From positions 1-64,000 of the forward strand of contig NZ_CABVPN010000019.1 of NCBI RefSeq assembly GCF_902499115.1: a stretch of 64,000 bases of DNA. The letters are read 5' to 3'. This stretch comes from Burkholderia diffusa (lineage in GTDB: Bacteria; Pseudomonadota; Gammaproteobacteria; Burkholderiales; Burkholderiaceae). Position numbers and translations under genes: made by a program. Of this stretch, positions 52,820-61,260 are shown piece by piece; positions within the stretch are counted from its first letter, which is position 1, and each line of letters starts with the position of its first letter. Below the pieces are notes generated by a model. It was not told the DNA's origin. It did no database searches and saw only the letters and a program-made list of their open reading frames with translations.

Positions 52820-53863
52820 TCAGATCGCCTGATCGGTGGACGGTTTTTCCCACAGATTGATGCCACCCTCGGTCGCGTAGCGATCGATCTCCGCGAGTTC
52901 GTCGGCCGAGAATTCGAGATTCTTCAGCGCGCCGACGTTTTCGCGCACCTGCTCCGGACGGCTTGCGCCGATCAGTGCGGACGTCACGCGGCCATTGCGC
53001 AACACCCAGGCGAGCGCCATCTGCGCGAGGCTCTGCCCGCGCCGCTGGGCGATGCCGTTGAGCTTGCGCACGTGCTCGAGGTTGTCCGCGCTCAGGTGAT
53101 CCTGCTTCAGCGAGCCGCCGCCCGGCTTGTTCACGCGCGCATCGGCCGGCACGCCGTTCAGGTATTTCGACGTCAGCAGCCCCTGCGCGAGCGGCGTGAA
53201 CGCGATGCTGCCCGTGCCAATGTCGTCGAGCGTGCCGAGCAGATCCTGCTCGACCCAGCGGTTCAGCAGGTTGTACGACGGCTGGTGGATCAGCAACGGC
53301 ACCTTGTATTGCGCGAGCAGTTCGGCCATCTCGCGCGTCTTCGCGGCCGAGTACGACGAAATGCCGATGTACAGCGCCTTGCCCTGCTGCACGGCCGATG
53401 CGAGCGCGCCGGCGGTTTCCTCGAGCGGCGTGTGCGCGTCGAAGCGGTGCGAATAGAAGATGTCGACGTAGTCGAGCCCCATCCGCTGCAGGCTCTGGTC
53501 GAGGCTCGCGAGCACGTACTTGCGCGACCCGCCGCCGCTGCCGTAAGGCCCCGGCCACATGTCCCAGCCGGCCTTCGTCGAGATCAGCAGCTCGTCGCGG
53601 TACGGCCGGAAATCTTCCTTCAGCAGCCGGCCGAAGTTGGTTTCGGCGCTGCCGTACGGCGGCCCATAGTTGTTCGCGAGGTCGAAATGATTGATGCCGA
53701 GGTCGAACGCGGTGCGCAGGATGTCGCGCTGCGTCGCGATCGGCGTCGAGTCGCCGAAGTTGTGCCACAGGCCGAGCGACAGGGCGGGCAGTTTGAGCCC
53801 GGATTTGCCGCAGGTGCGGTATTGCATGTCGGCATAACGTTCGGAAGCTGCTTCGTAGGCCAT
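52820..53863 (-). CDS. Aldo/keto reductase (YghZ/Gpr, L-glyceraldehyde 3-phosphate reductase type)
   Basis: 347 aa. The length and the N-terminal MQYRTCGKSGLKLPALSLGL, then WHNFGD, match YghZ. The tetrad is placed in HFDLANNYGPPYGSAE (Asp, Tyr), LLISTKAGWDMWPGPYGSGG (Lys) and IFYSHRFD (His). The NADPH site is at SALIGASRPEQVRENVGAL. YghZ reduces L-glyceraldehyde 3-phosphate and methylglyoxal, so it removes toxic carbonyl compounds. It stands between divergent/convergent small genes and is probably monocistronic. Confidence 0.93.
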   Translation of the reverse strand: MAYEAASERYADMQYRTCGKSGLKLPALSLGLWHNFGDSTPIATQRDILRTAFDLGINHFDLANNYGPPYGSAETNFGRLLKEDFRPYRDELLISTKAGWDMWPGPYGSGGGSRKYVLASLDQSLQRMGLDYVDIFYSHRFDAHTPLEETAGALASAVQQGKALYIGISSYSAAKTREMAELLAQYKVPLLIHQPSYNLLNRWVEQDLLGTLDDIGTGSIAFTPLAQGLLTSKYLNGVPADARVNKPGGGSLKQDHLSADNLEHVRKLNGIAQRRGQSLAQMALAWVLRNGRVTSALIGASRPEQVRENVGALKNLEFSADELAEIDRYATEGGINLWEKPSTDQAI

Positions 53864-53983
53864 GAGTCGGTTCCGTGAAGACGTCGGGGATGGGACGCGC
53901 GCCGCGCGCGAACATCGCGCGCCGGCGGCGAGGGAAACGTACGACGGTTATGGTATCGAACGTGGGCGAAGCGCGCACGGCAA

Positions 53984-54012
53984 TGGACGCAGCCGCGTGC
54001 GTCGCCTACACT
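53984..54012 (+). promoter_or_regulatory. Candidate promoter of the DUF3185 gene
   Basis: TGGACG (53984-53989), 17 bases, TACACT (54007-54012): 4 of 6 consensus positions in each box, 36 bases before the ATG. Confidence 0.35.
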
Positions 54013-54047
54013 GCGGCGTCTCGAATCACCGTTACAGCGAGGTTGGT

Positions 54048-54254
54048 ATGTCCCGGGTCATTTCGGTTGCGCTGCTCGTCGGCGGCGTCGTGCTGCTGTA
54101 TTTCGGCGGCCAGTCGTTCCATTCGATCAACGACAACGTGTCGCGCTTCTTCACCGGCTCGCCCGCCACGAAGACGATCCTGCTGATCGCCGGCGGCGCC
54201 GTCGCATCGCTGATCGGCCTGATCGGCCTCGCGATGCCGGCCAACAAGCGCTGA
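54048..54254 (+). CDS. DUF3185-family small membrane protein
   Basis: 68 aa from ATG 54048. Two membrane helices (VISVALLVGGVVLLYFGGQS and TILLIAGGAVASLIGLIGLA) separated by a polar loop with FHSINDNVSRFFTGSP. This is the pattern of DUF3185 proteins, of unknown function, often induced under stress. A hairpin terminator lies 54 bases downstream. Confidence 0.85.
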   Translation: MSRVISVALLVGGVVLLYFGGQSFHSINDNVSRFFTGSPATKTILLIAGGAVASLIGLIGLAMPANKR

Positions 54255-54307
54255 TCGCGCAGCCGCGCGATGGCGGCCCGCATTGCGGAGCGGGCTGCAC
54301 GAAATGC

Positions 54308-54331
54308 AACGGGCGGCCCAGGCCGCCCGTT
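54308..54331. terminator. Bidirectional hairpin between DUF3185 and dioxygenase genes
   Basis: AACGGGCGGCC (54308-54318) and GGCCGCCCGTT (54321-54331) form an 11-bp inverted repeat between convergent genes. T-rich tail on the plus side only (TTTGTTC). Confidence 0.6.
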
Positions 54332-54403
54332 TGTTCATCCGCCCGCGCGGCCGCAGTGCCCCATCGGACAAGCGGCGCGGCTGCATCGCCGCCCGAACCG
54401 CCG

Positions 54404-55177
54404 CTAGAACTGCACCTCCGGCTTCGCCGCCGAACGCGTGCCCGGCGTCGGCCGGTTGCTCACGCCGTGGTACGTATAGACGAGCGAGAACTTCACCTGG
54501 TCGGAGCGGTTCTGCCCCGCCGAATGCAGCGTGTTGCAGTGGAAGAACACGACGTCGCCCGTCCGGAGCGACGGGCAGGTTGCCGCGTCGATCATCTTGC
54601 GGTTTTCCGGCAGGTCGCTGCGGAAGAACTTCGCGTCGTCGAACGCTTCCGGCCCGAATTCGGCCGTGTGCGAACCCGGCACCAGCCAGAGCGCACCGTT
54701 TTCATTCGTTTCCGGCCCGAGCGCGAGCCACACCGACACCATGTCCGCGCGTTCGAACGACCAGTAGCGGAAGTCGCGATGCCAGCCCGTCAGGCTGCCG
54801 TACGCGGGGTGCTTCGTCATCATGCAGTTGTGATGCGCGCGTGACAGCACTGGCTGCTCGCCGAAATACTCGCGCATCCACTCGCCGATTTCGGGTGCGA
54901 TCGCGCGCGCGGCGAACGCCGGATCGCGCGTGTAGGCGTCCAGCAGCCGTCGCACCGTATGCCCGCCCGGCGCATGCTTCGACTCGGGCGCGCCCGGGTA
55001 GCGCAAATCCGCCTCGAACTCGATCGGCTCCGCCGCTTCCTGCAACTGGCGCGCCGCGATCTGCTTGAGCGCCGCGCACTGCGCCTCGTCGACAAGGCCG
55101 CGCGCGACGACGAAGCCGCGTTCGCGCAATTCCGCGACTTGCGCGCGGATCGATTCCAACTGCAATGGAGACGACAT
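54404..55177 (-). CDS. Phytanoyl-CoA dioxygenase (PhyH) family protein
   Basis: 257 aa from ATG 55177 (MSSPLQLESIRAQVAELRER). Fe(II)/2-oxoglutarate dioxygenase with the HxD pair in GWHRDFRYWSF, a distal His in FFHCNTLHSAGQNRSDQVKF and the 2-oxoglutarate Arg following it. PhyH-like enzymes hydroxylate varied small molecules; some are ectoine or natural-product hydroxylases. The natural substrate is not evident. Its upstream region holds an FNR-type site candidate and a structured element. Confidence 0.9.
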   Translation of the reverse strand: MSSPLQLESIRAQVAELRERGFVVARGLVDEAQCAALKQIAARQLQEAAEPIEFEADLRYPGAPESKHAPGGHTVRRLLDAYTRDPAFAARAIAPEIGEWMREYFGEQPVLSRAHHNCMMTKHPAYGSLTGWHRDFRYWSFERADMVSVWLALGPETNENGALWLVPGSHTAEFGPEAFDDAKFFRSDLPENRKMIDAATCPSLRTGDVVFFHCNTLHSAGQNRSDQVKFSLVYTYHGVSNRPTPGTRSAAKPEVQF

Positions 55178-55278
55178 GGGATGCCAGACGTTTATCGTGT
55201 GAATGTGACGATTGTAAATCGGCGCCGGATGCCGCGAACAGCGCCATTGTCGTGCGCAGGGGCATGCCAATCGTCGTT

Positions 55279-55292
55279 TTGATCTGGCGCAA
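55279..55292. promoter_or_regulatory. FNR/DNR-like box
   Basis: TTGAT - CTGG - CGCAA, matching TTGAT-N4-ATCAA at 8 of 10 positions; about 100 bases upstream of the dioxygenase gene. One isolated site, so only tentative. Confidence 0.3.
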
Positions 55293-55322
55293 GGGAACTG
55301 TGCGGCGCGGCGCGAGCCTCAG

Positions 55323-55405
55323 CGACAGGCGGTATGCAGCGACACGCTTGCGGCACAAGGGTTTATCGCGACTTTTGCACGTCACGAATCCCTTGTAGCC
55401 TGTCG
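55323..55405. ncRNA. Candidate structured RNA with three-way junction
   Basis: Nested inverted repeats fold as three helices. P1 is CGACAGGC (55323-55330) with GCCTGTCG (55398-55405). P2 is GCAGCG (55336-55341) with CGCTTGC (55345-55351), one bulged base. P3 is ACAAGGG (55355-55361) with CCCTTGT (55390-55396). The linkers are short (5, 3 and 1 base). It lies between divergent genes; the strand is undecided. It matches no RNA family I can name. Confidence 0.4.
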
Positions 55406-55530
55406 CGGCCTGTCAATTCTGGCGGGCGCGGCGCGCAACGACTTTCGGTAAGATCCGTTGCGCCATCCGAGGCCGTTCATACCAGTGCGCTTTTCAAGAG
55501 CGCCATCCATACAAGCGAAGCATCGTTCAC

Positions 55531-55872
55531 ATGCCACTCCGTCTGACTTCCCGTCTCAACCGCACTGCGAAGCGCGTCGCACCGTCCGCTCCCGCCCGCC
55601 CGCTGCGCCATCACCGCGCACGTACACGGGCGCTCGCCGAGCATACGCACGCGCACAGCCGGCTGGACGGCATCCGCGCCTGGTTCCACGCGTTCTTCTC
55701 GATGATGAGCGCGCAGGCGTTCGCACGCCGCGCCGGCCTGCGCTCGCTGCTGCAGAAGCCGTCGTCGCTGCGCGCGCTCGCGCTGCGCCGCACGCTGGGC
55801 CCGCAGCGCCGCATCAACCGCCCGCGCCGCCTCGCGGCCAGCAACGGCTGGTTCGGGTTCAGCGCACGCTGA
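55531..55872 (+). CDS. Arg-rich basic protein, function unknown
   Basis: 113 aa from ATG 55531. About a quarter of residues are Arg, with His and few acidic residues, so the pI is very high. A central aromatic stretch IRAWFHAFFSMMSAQAF may form an amphipathic helix. Third positions are strongly G/C-biased throughout, and a perfect terminator stands 70 bases after the stop, so it is probably a genuine gene despite no family match and a weak ribosome binding site. Confidence 0.55.
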   Translation: MPLRLTSRLNRTAKRVAPSAPARPLRHHRARTRALAEHTHAHSRLDGIRAWFHAFFSMMSAQAFARRAGLRSLLQKPSSLRALALRRTLGPQRRINRPRRLAASNGWFGFSAR

Positions 55873-55942
55873 AGCCGCGCCGGCGGGCAGCGCTCGCCAC
55901 GATCGCAGCGATGCCGTCATCCCGCCGGCGATCGACGCGCAT

Positions 55943-55970
55943 AAAAAACCCCGGCATGCCGGGGTTTTTT
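55943..55970. terminator. Bidirectional intrinsic terminator, metK and basic-protein gene
   Basis: Perfect 28-base palindrome: AAAAAACCCCGGC, AT, GCCGGGGTTTTTT. Ideal terminator in both directions between convergent genes. Confidence 0.9.
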
Positions 55971-55988
55971 GTTTCGGGCGGACGACGC

Positions 55989-57176
55989 TTACGCGACGCG
56001 TGCCGTCGGCTCCACGCCGGCCGCTTCGGCCAGTGCGAGCGCCTTGTCGGTCGCTTCCCACGAGAATTCCGGCTCTTCGCGGCCGAAGTGGCCGTAAGCT
56101 GCCGTCTTCTCGTAGATCGGGCGCAGCAGGTCGAGCATCTTGATGATGCCCTTCGGACGCAGGTCGAAATGCTCGCGCACGAGCTTCGTGATCACCGCAT
56201 CCGACACGCGGCCCGTGCCGAACGTGTTGACCATCACCGAGGTCGGCTCGGCCACGCCGATCGCGTACGACACCTGGATCAGCGCGCGCGAGGCGAGGCC
56301 TGCCGCGACGATGTTCTTCGCGACGTAACGGCCGGCATACGCTGCCGAACGGTCGACCTTCGACGGATCCTTGCCCGAGAACGCGCCGCCGCCGTGCGGT
56401 GCGGCACCGCCGTAGGTGTCGACGATGATCTTGCGGCCCGTCAGGCCGCAGTCGCCCTGCGGACCGCCGATCACGAACCGGCCGGTCGGGTTCACCAGGA
56501 ACTTGATGTCGCCCTTGATCAGGTCGGCCGGCAGCGTCGGCTTGATGATTTCCTCGATCACGGCTTCGCGCAGCGCCGGCAGTTCGATGTCCGGTGCATG
56601 CTGCGTCGACAGCACGACGGTGTCGATCGAATCGGGCTTGCCGTCGACGTAGCGGATCGTCACTTGCGACTTCGCGTCCGGGCGCAGCCACGGCAGGCGG
56701 CCGTCGCGGCGCAGGCTCGCCTGGCGCTCGACGAGACGGTGCGACAGGTGGATCGGCAGCGGCATCAGTTCCGGCGTTTCGTCGCATGCGTAACCGAACA
56801 TCAGACCCTGGTCGCCCGCGCCTTGATCGAGGTTGTCGTCATGCGCGCGGTCGACGCCTTGCGCGATGTCCGGCGACTGCTTGTCGTACGCGACGAGCAC
56901 CGCGCAACCCTTGTAGTCGATGCCGTAGTCGGTGTTGTCGTAGCCGATGCGCTTGATGGTGTCGCGCGCGATCTGGATGTAATCGATGTTGGCCGTCGTG
57001 GTGATTTCACCGGCCAGAACGACGAGACCCGTGTTGCACAGCGTTTCGGCTGCAACGCGGGAGTATTTGTCCTGCTCGAGGATGGCGTCGAGAATCGCGT
57101 CCGAGATTTGGTCCGCGACTTTGTCCGGATGGCCTTCGGAGACGGATTCGGACGTGAAGAGATAATCGTTTGCCAC
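55989..57176 (-). CDS. metK: S-adenosylmethionine synthase
   Basis: 395 aa from GTG 57176 (VANDYLFTSESVSEGHPDKV), with AGGAG 9 bases before it; this equals the usual Burkholderia MetK length. An in-frame GTG 36 bases upstream is possible but would include the ribosome binding site within the protein. All signatures are intact: GHPDKVADQISDAILDA, GAGDQGLMFGYA (signature 1) and GGGAFSGKDPSKVDRSAAYA (signature 2). It makes SAM from methionine and ATP. A leader of about 150 bases precedes it. Confidence 0.97.
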   Translation of the reverse strand: MANDYLFTSESVSEGHPDKVADQISDAILDAILEQDKYSRVAAETLCNTGLVVLAGEITTTANIDYIQIARDTIKRIGYDNTDYGIDYKGCAVLVAYDKQSPDIAQGVDRAHDDNLDQGAGDQGLMFGYACDETPELMPLPIHLSHRLVERQASLRRDGRLPWLRPDAKSQVTIRYVDGKPDSIDTVVLSTQHAPDIELPALREAVIEEIIKPTLPADLIKGDIKFLVNPTGRFVIGGPQGDCGLTGRKIIVDTYGGAAPHGGGAFSGKDPSKVDRSAAYAGRYVAKNIVAAGLASRALIQVSYAIGVAEPTSVMVNTFGTGRVSDAVITKLVREHFDLRPKGIIKMLDLLRPIYEKTAAYGHFGREEPEFSWEATDKALALAEAAGVEPTARVA

Positions 57177-57331
57177 TTTTTCAGGCTCCTGTGTGGTTAC
57201 GGTTGGTTTCACGTAGCCAGCTTCGTTGGGCCTGAAGCGGCGACGCTTTAGCGGATTACCAGGACCGGGCAGCGCGCTTCGCGCCAGCCGGCTTCGCCCC
57301 GCAAGTTGTCAGTTAACTCGGCGAAGCCCGT

Positions 57332-57359
57332 ATTATAGCGGCTTTCGTGAATTGTCACA
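57332..57359 (-). promoter_or_regulatory. metK promoter
   Basis: Perfect TATAAT (57337-57332 on the minus strand); -35 region TGTGAC (57359-57354), 16-base spacer. Transcription should begin near 57325, giving a leader of about 150 bases (57177-57325) that contains several small hairpins, such as GCGC-GAA-GCGC near 57275. Confidence 0.6.
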
Positions 57360-57441
57360 GAGCGCCACTCGTGCTGCATCGTCCGCTGTCCTACCCCCCT
57401 GTTCGCAACGTGCCGGCCAGCCGGCCCCACGGAGATTCCGC

Positions 57442-58326
57442 ATGCTAGGCCGCCTCGGCACGCACCTCGCCATCGGCTTGCTGAAGCTGCTCGCCCTGCT
57501 GCCGTACGGCTTGACCGCACGGTTCGGCGACGGCCTCGGCTGGCTGCTGTACCAGATTCCCAGCCGGCGAAAGCGCATCGTACATACCAATCTGAAACTC
57601 TGCTTCCCCGACTGGAGCGACGAACGGCGCGAGGAAGTGGCGGGCCAGCACTTCCGCCACGCGATCCGCAGCTACGTCGAGCGCAGCTACCAGTGGTTCG
57701 CGTCGGAACAGGCCTACCGCAAGCTGTTCACGATCGACAGCGAGATCGACCTGAGCGATCCGGACATGCCGCCCACCCTCCTGCTCGGTCTCCATTTCGT
57801 CGGCATCGAGGCCGGCTCGATGGCGATCAATCTCGCACTCGGCCGTGTGTGCGGATCGCTCTACACGCCGATGAAGAACCCGGAAATCGACGCCGCCGCC
57901 AAAGCCGGCCGCAGCCGCTTCGGTGCGGAACTGGCGGGCCGCGCAGACAGCGCGCGTATCGTGCTGCGCTGGCTGCGCGACCGCAAGCCCGTGATGCTCG
58001 GCGCGGACATGGACTACGGGATGCGCAACTCGACGTTCGTCCCCTTCTTCGGCGTGCCGGCGTGCACGCTGACGGCCGTCGGCCGGCTCGCCAAGACGGG
58101 CCGCGCGCAGGTCGTGCCGTTCATCGGCGAGGTGCTGCCGAACTACAAGGGCTACCGGCTGAAGGTGTTCAAGCCGTGGGACAACTACCCGACCGGCGAC
58201 GACGATCTCGACGCGCGGCGGATGAACGAATTCCTCGAGGAGCAGATTCCGCTGATGCCGGAGCAGTATTACTGGGTGCACAAGCGCTTCAAGACGCGCC
58301 CGCCCGGCGAGCCGAGCCTCTACTGA
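57442..58326 (+). CDS. lpxL: Lipid A biosynthesis acyltransferase (LpxL/HtrB family)
   Basis: 294 aa from ATG 57442, with GGAGATT 5 bases upstream. The acyltransferase HX4E motif is at H118-E123 (LHFVGIE), and an N-terminal hydrophobic segment (IGLLKLLALLPYG) anchors it in the inner membrane. DMDYGMRNSTFVPFFGVPA is the substrate-binding segment typical of LpxL/M. It adds a secondary acyl chain to lipid A. It is divergent from metK. Confidence 0.93.
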   Translation: MLGRLGTHLAIGLLKLLALLPYGLTARFGDGLGWLLYQIPSRRKRIVHTNLKLCFPDWSDERREEVAGQHFRHAIRSYVERSYQWFASEQAYRKLFTIDSEIDLSDPDMPPTLLLGLHFVGIEAGSMAINLALGRVCGSLYTPMKNPEIDAAAKAGRSRFGAELAGRADSARIVLRWLRDRKPVMLGADMDYGMRNSTFVPFFGVPACTLTAVGRLAKTGRAQVVPFIGEVLPNYKGYRLKVFKPWDNYPTGDDDLDARRMNEFLEEQIPLMPEQYYWVHKRFKTRPPGEPSLY

Positions 58327-58621
58327 GCCGAACCCGCGGGCGCGCGGCACGATGCGCGCCTGCAGCCGTGCCACCTTCGGCGCGCCTTGCGCGCGCCCCT
58401 GCCAGAGACCGTGGGCCGATTGCTGCGCGAGCCACGGATCCGCCGTCCCGCCGCTTTCCCCGCCTAGCCACCCGAATGACGCCCCGCCCGCGCAGGACGC
58501 CCCTGTCGGCTGCATGTATCATTTGCGGTTGAGATCAGCACGACGAACGACGCCGCACGCCATCGCGGCACGCCGCGTCCGCCGTGCCGACCGCCCTGTT
58601 CGCCATGGAATTCCGGACCCA

Positions 58622-59491
58622 GTGAAACTCTCGTTCACCAAGATGCACGGCGCGGGCAACGACTTCGTCGTGCTCGACAGCTATTCGCGCGCGCTGCCGC
58701 CGCTCACCGAGGCGCAGGTGCGCGCGCTCGCCGACCGACACTTCGGCATCGGCGCCGACCAGTTGCTGCTCGTCGAGAAACCGACCGTCGACGGCGCGGA
58801 TTTCAAGTACCGGATCTTCAATTGCGACGGCGGCGAGGTCGAGCACTGCGGCAACGGCGCGCGCTGCTTCGTGAAGTTCGTCAGCGACCGCGGCCTGACC
58901 GACAAGCGCAGCGTGCGCGTGCAGGTGATGAAGGGCCTGATCACACTGACGATGCAGGACGACGGCGAAGTCGTCGTCGACATGGGCGCACCCATATTCG
59001 CGCCGGCGCAGGTGCCGTTCGACGCCTCGGGGCTCGACGGCCGGACGGAAGGTAACGACACCCTGTGGCCGCTCGACGTCGGCGGCGCGACGCGCTGGAT
59101 CTCGACGGTGTCGATGGGCAACCCGCACGCGGTGCAGGTCGTCGAAGACGCCGAAGCGTATCCGGTGCTCGAAGAAGGCCCGCTGATCGAGCTTCACGTC
59201 CGCTTCCCGCAGCGCGTGAATGCCGGCTTCATGCAGATCGTGTCGCGCAACGAGGTGAAGCTGCGCGTGTACGAGCGCGGCGCGGGCGAGACGCTCGCGT
59301 GCGGCACCGGCGCGTGCGCGGCGGTGGCGGCCGGCATCCGGCGCGGCCTGCTCGATTCGCCGGTAACCGTGCACACGCACGGCGGCACGCTGACGATCAG
59401 CTGGGACGGCGCGCGCGACGAAACCGCCGCGCTGATGATGGCCGGGCCCGCCGCGACCGTGTTCGAAGGCGAGATCGACCTGAACGTCTGA
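58622..59491 (+). CDS. dapF: Diaminopimelate epimerase
   Basis: 289 aa from GTG 58622; the nearest upstream ATG is out of frame. The two catalytic cysteines are C76 (EHCGNGARCF) and C227 (ETLACGTGACAA), each within the expected motif. It interconverts LL- and meso-diaminopimelate for lysine and peptidoglycan synthesis. The order dapF-DUF484-xerC is conserved across proteobacteria. Confidence 0.97.
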   Translation: MKLSFTKMHGAGNDFVVLDSYSRALPPLTEAQVRALADRHFGIGADQLLLVEKPTVDGADFKYRIFNCDGGEVEHCGNGARCFVKFVSDRGLTDKRSVRVQVMKGLITLTMQDDGEVVVDMGAPIFAPAQVPFDASGLDGRTEGNDTLWPLDVGGATRWISTVSMGNPHAVQVVEDAEAYPVLEEGPLIELHVRFPQRVNAGFMQIVSRNEVKLRVYERGAGETLACGTGACAAVAAGIRRGLLDSPVTVHTHGGTLTISWDGARDETAALMMAGPAATVFEGEIDLNV

Positions 59492-59527
59492 CCCTGCAAC
59501 GTCCTGATAACTGAACGCTCCAGCCAC

Positions 59528-60253
59528 ATGAACGATCGCGAAGTCGCTGACTACCTGCTCGCCAATCCCGAATTCTTCGCGCAACACGCGGAACTGCTCG
59601 CGACGATCCGTCTCGCGAATCCGCACGGCAAGGCCGCGATCTCGCTGCAGGAGCGGCAGATGGAAATGCTGCGCGACAAGAACAAGCATCTCGAGCGCCG
59701 GCTCGCCGAGCTCGTGCGCTACGGCCACGAGAACGACAGCCTGTCCGCGAAGTTCAGCCGCTGGACCGCGCGCGTGATCGCGGAACGCGATCCGTACGCG
59801 CTGCCGCGCACGATCGCCGACGGCATCGCCGAGGTGTTCGACGTGCCGCAAACCGCGCTGCGCGTGTGGGACGTCGCCGACACCTACTCGCAGGCCGACT
59901 TCGCGCGCCAGGTCGGCGAGGAAGTGCGCCTGTTCACGAACGGGCTGTCGACGCCGTACTGCGGCGCGAACACCGGATTCGAAGCGGCCCAGTGGCTCGC
60001 ACCCGCGCTCGCGGCGCCGGCCGCGAATGCGGCGGAAGGCGCTGAAGCCGCGCCGGCCGGCGACGGCGCGGCCACGTCGGTCGCGCTGCTCGCGCTGCGC
60101 GCGCCGCTCGGCGGCACCGACGCCCCCGCGTTCGGCCTGCTGGTGCTCGGCTCGCCCGATCCGCGCCGCTTCCACGACGGGATGGCGACCGACTTCCTCG
60201 CACAGATCGCGACGCTCGCGAGCGCCGCGCTCACGCGCCTCCTGCCGCACTGA
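59528..60253 (+). CDS. DUF484 family protein
   Basis: 241 aa. N-terminal MNDREVADYLLANPEFFAQH is the family hallmark, followed by a short coiled coil (SLQERQMEMLRDKNKHLERR) and a GAF-like domain (residues about 90-240). Function is unknown. It always sits between dapF and xerC in beta- and gammaproteobacteria, as here. An Ala-rich insert interrupts the GAF-like part (about residues 160-185). Confidence 0.93.
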   Translation: MNDREVADYLLANPEFFAQHAELLATIRLANPHGKAAISLQERQMEMLRDKNKHLERRLAELVRYGHENDSLSAKFSRWTARVIAERDPYALPRTIADGIAEVFDVPQTALRVWDVADTYSQADFARQVGEEVRLFTNGLSTPYCGANTGFEAAQWLAPALAAPAANAAEGAEAAPAGDGAATSVALLALRAPLGGTDAPAFGLLVLGSPDPRRFHDGMATDFLAQIATLASAALTRLLPH

Positions 60254-60263
60254 TGCCGCGCCC

Positions 60264-61184
60264 ATGACCGACGATCCGATCGCCGCCTACCTGTCGAACC
60301 TGAAGCACGTCAGGCAGCTGTCGGAACACACGCTGCGTGCGTATACGCACGAACTCGACGAACTGAAGAAGCTCGCCGCCGGCCGCCCGCTCGAGGCGCT
60401 CACGGCTGCCGACATGCGCGGCGCGGTCGCGCGCGCGCATGCGGGCGGGCTGTCCGCGCGCTCGATCTCGCACCGGCTGTCCGCGTGGCGCGCGTTCTAC
60501 CGCTGGCTCGCGCAGCGCATCGAGATGCCGGCGAACCCCGTCGCCGCGGTGCGTGCGCCGAAGCGCCCGAAAACCCTGCCGAAGGCACTTTCGGTCGACG
60601 ACGCATCGGCACTGATGGACGCGCCGCTCGCCGGTACGACCGAAGGCATCCGCGATCACGCGATCCTCGAACTCTTCTATTCGTCCGGGTTGCGCCTCGC
60701 CGAACTGGTCGGGCTCGACGTCATGTACACGCAGGCGGACGGCTACCGCTCGGCCGGCTGGCTCGATCTCGCCGAGGCCGAAGTCACCGTGCGCGGCAAG
60801 GGCAACAAGGAACGCAAGGTGCCGGTCGGCCGCAAGGCGATCGAGGCGCTGAACGCGTGGCTCGCCGTGCGCGGCGAATTCGTGAAGCACGATCCGCATC
60901 CGCTGTTCGTGTCCGTGCGCGGCAACCGGATGGCGCCCGGCGTCGTGCGCGACCGCGTGAAGCGCGCGGCGCTGGCCGCGGGCATTCCCGCCAACGTCCA
61001 CCCGCACGTGCTGCGCCATTCGTTCGCAACGCACGTGCTGCAGTCGAGCGGCGACCTGCGCGCGGTGCAGGAACTGCTGGGCCACGCGAGCGTCTCCGCC
61101 ACGCAGGTCTATACGTCGCTCGACTTCCAGCATCTCGCGAAAATTTACGACAGCGCGCATCCGCGCGCGAAGAAGCGCGACTGA
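60264..61184 (+). CDS. xerC: Tyrosine recombinase XerC
   Basis: 306 aa from ATG 60264. N-terminal SAM-like DNA-binding domain (IAAYLSNLKHVRQLSEHTLR, residues 6-25) and the catalytic domain with R144 (GLRLAELVG), H248 and R251 (HPHVLRHSFATH), H274 (LLGHASVS) and nucleophile Y283. With XerD it resolves chromosome dimers at dif. It follows DUF484 by 10 bases. Confidence 0.97.
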   Translation: MTDDPIAAYLSNLKHVRQLSEHTLRAYTHELDELKKLAAGRPLEALTAADMRGAVARAHAGGLSARSISHRLSAWRAFYRWLAQRIEMPANPVAAVRAPKRPKTLPKALSVDDASALMDAPLAGTTEGIRDHAILELFYSSGLRLAELVGLDVMYTQADGYRSAGWLDLAEAEVTVRGKGNKERKVPVGRKAIEALNAWLAVRGEFVKHDPHPLFVSVRGNRMAPGVVRDRVKRAALAAGIPANVHPHVLRHSFATHVLQSSGDLRAVQELLGHASVSATQVYTSLDFQHLAKIYDSAHPRAKKRD

Positions 61185-61260
61185 CGCGCTTCCCGTGTTA
61201 CCCGCCGCGCGCGGCGACCGGCCAAGGTCGGCTTCGCGCACGGCCCCTTTCGATCTCATC

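Noticed and set aside
58327..58621. Possible remnant of a second lipid A acyltransferase between lpxL and dapF
   Set aside because: Translations of all plus frames show no acyltransferase motif; no evidence of decay products.
58535..60265. 576-codon minus-strand frame opposite dapF and DUF484
   Set aside because: Antisense shadow; dapF has both catalytic cysteines on the plus strand.
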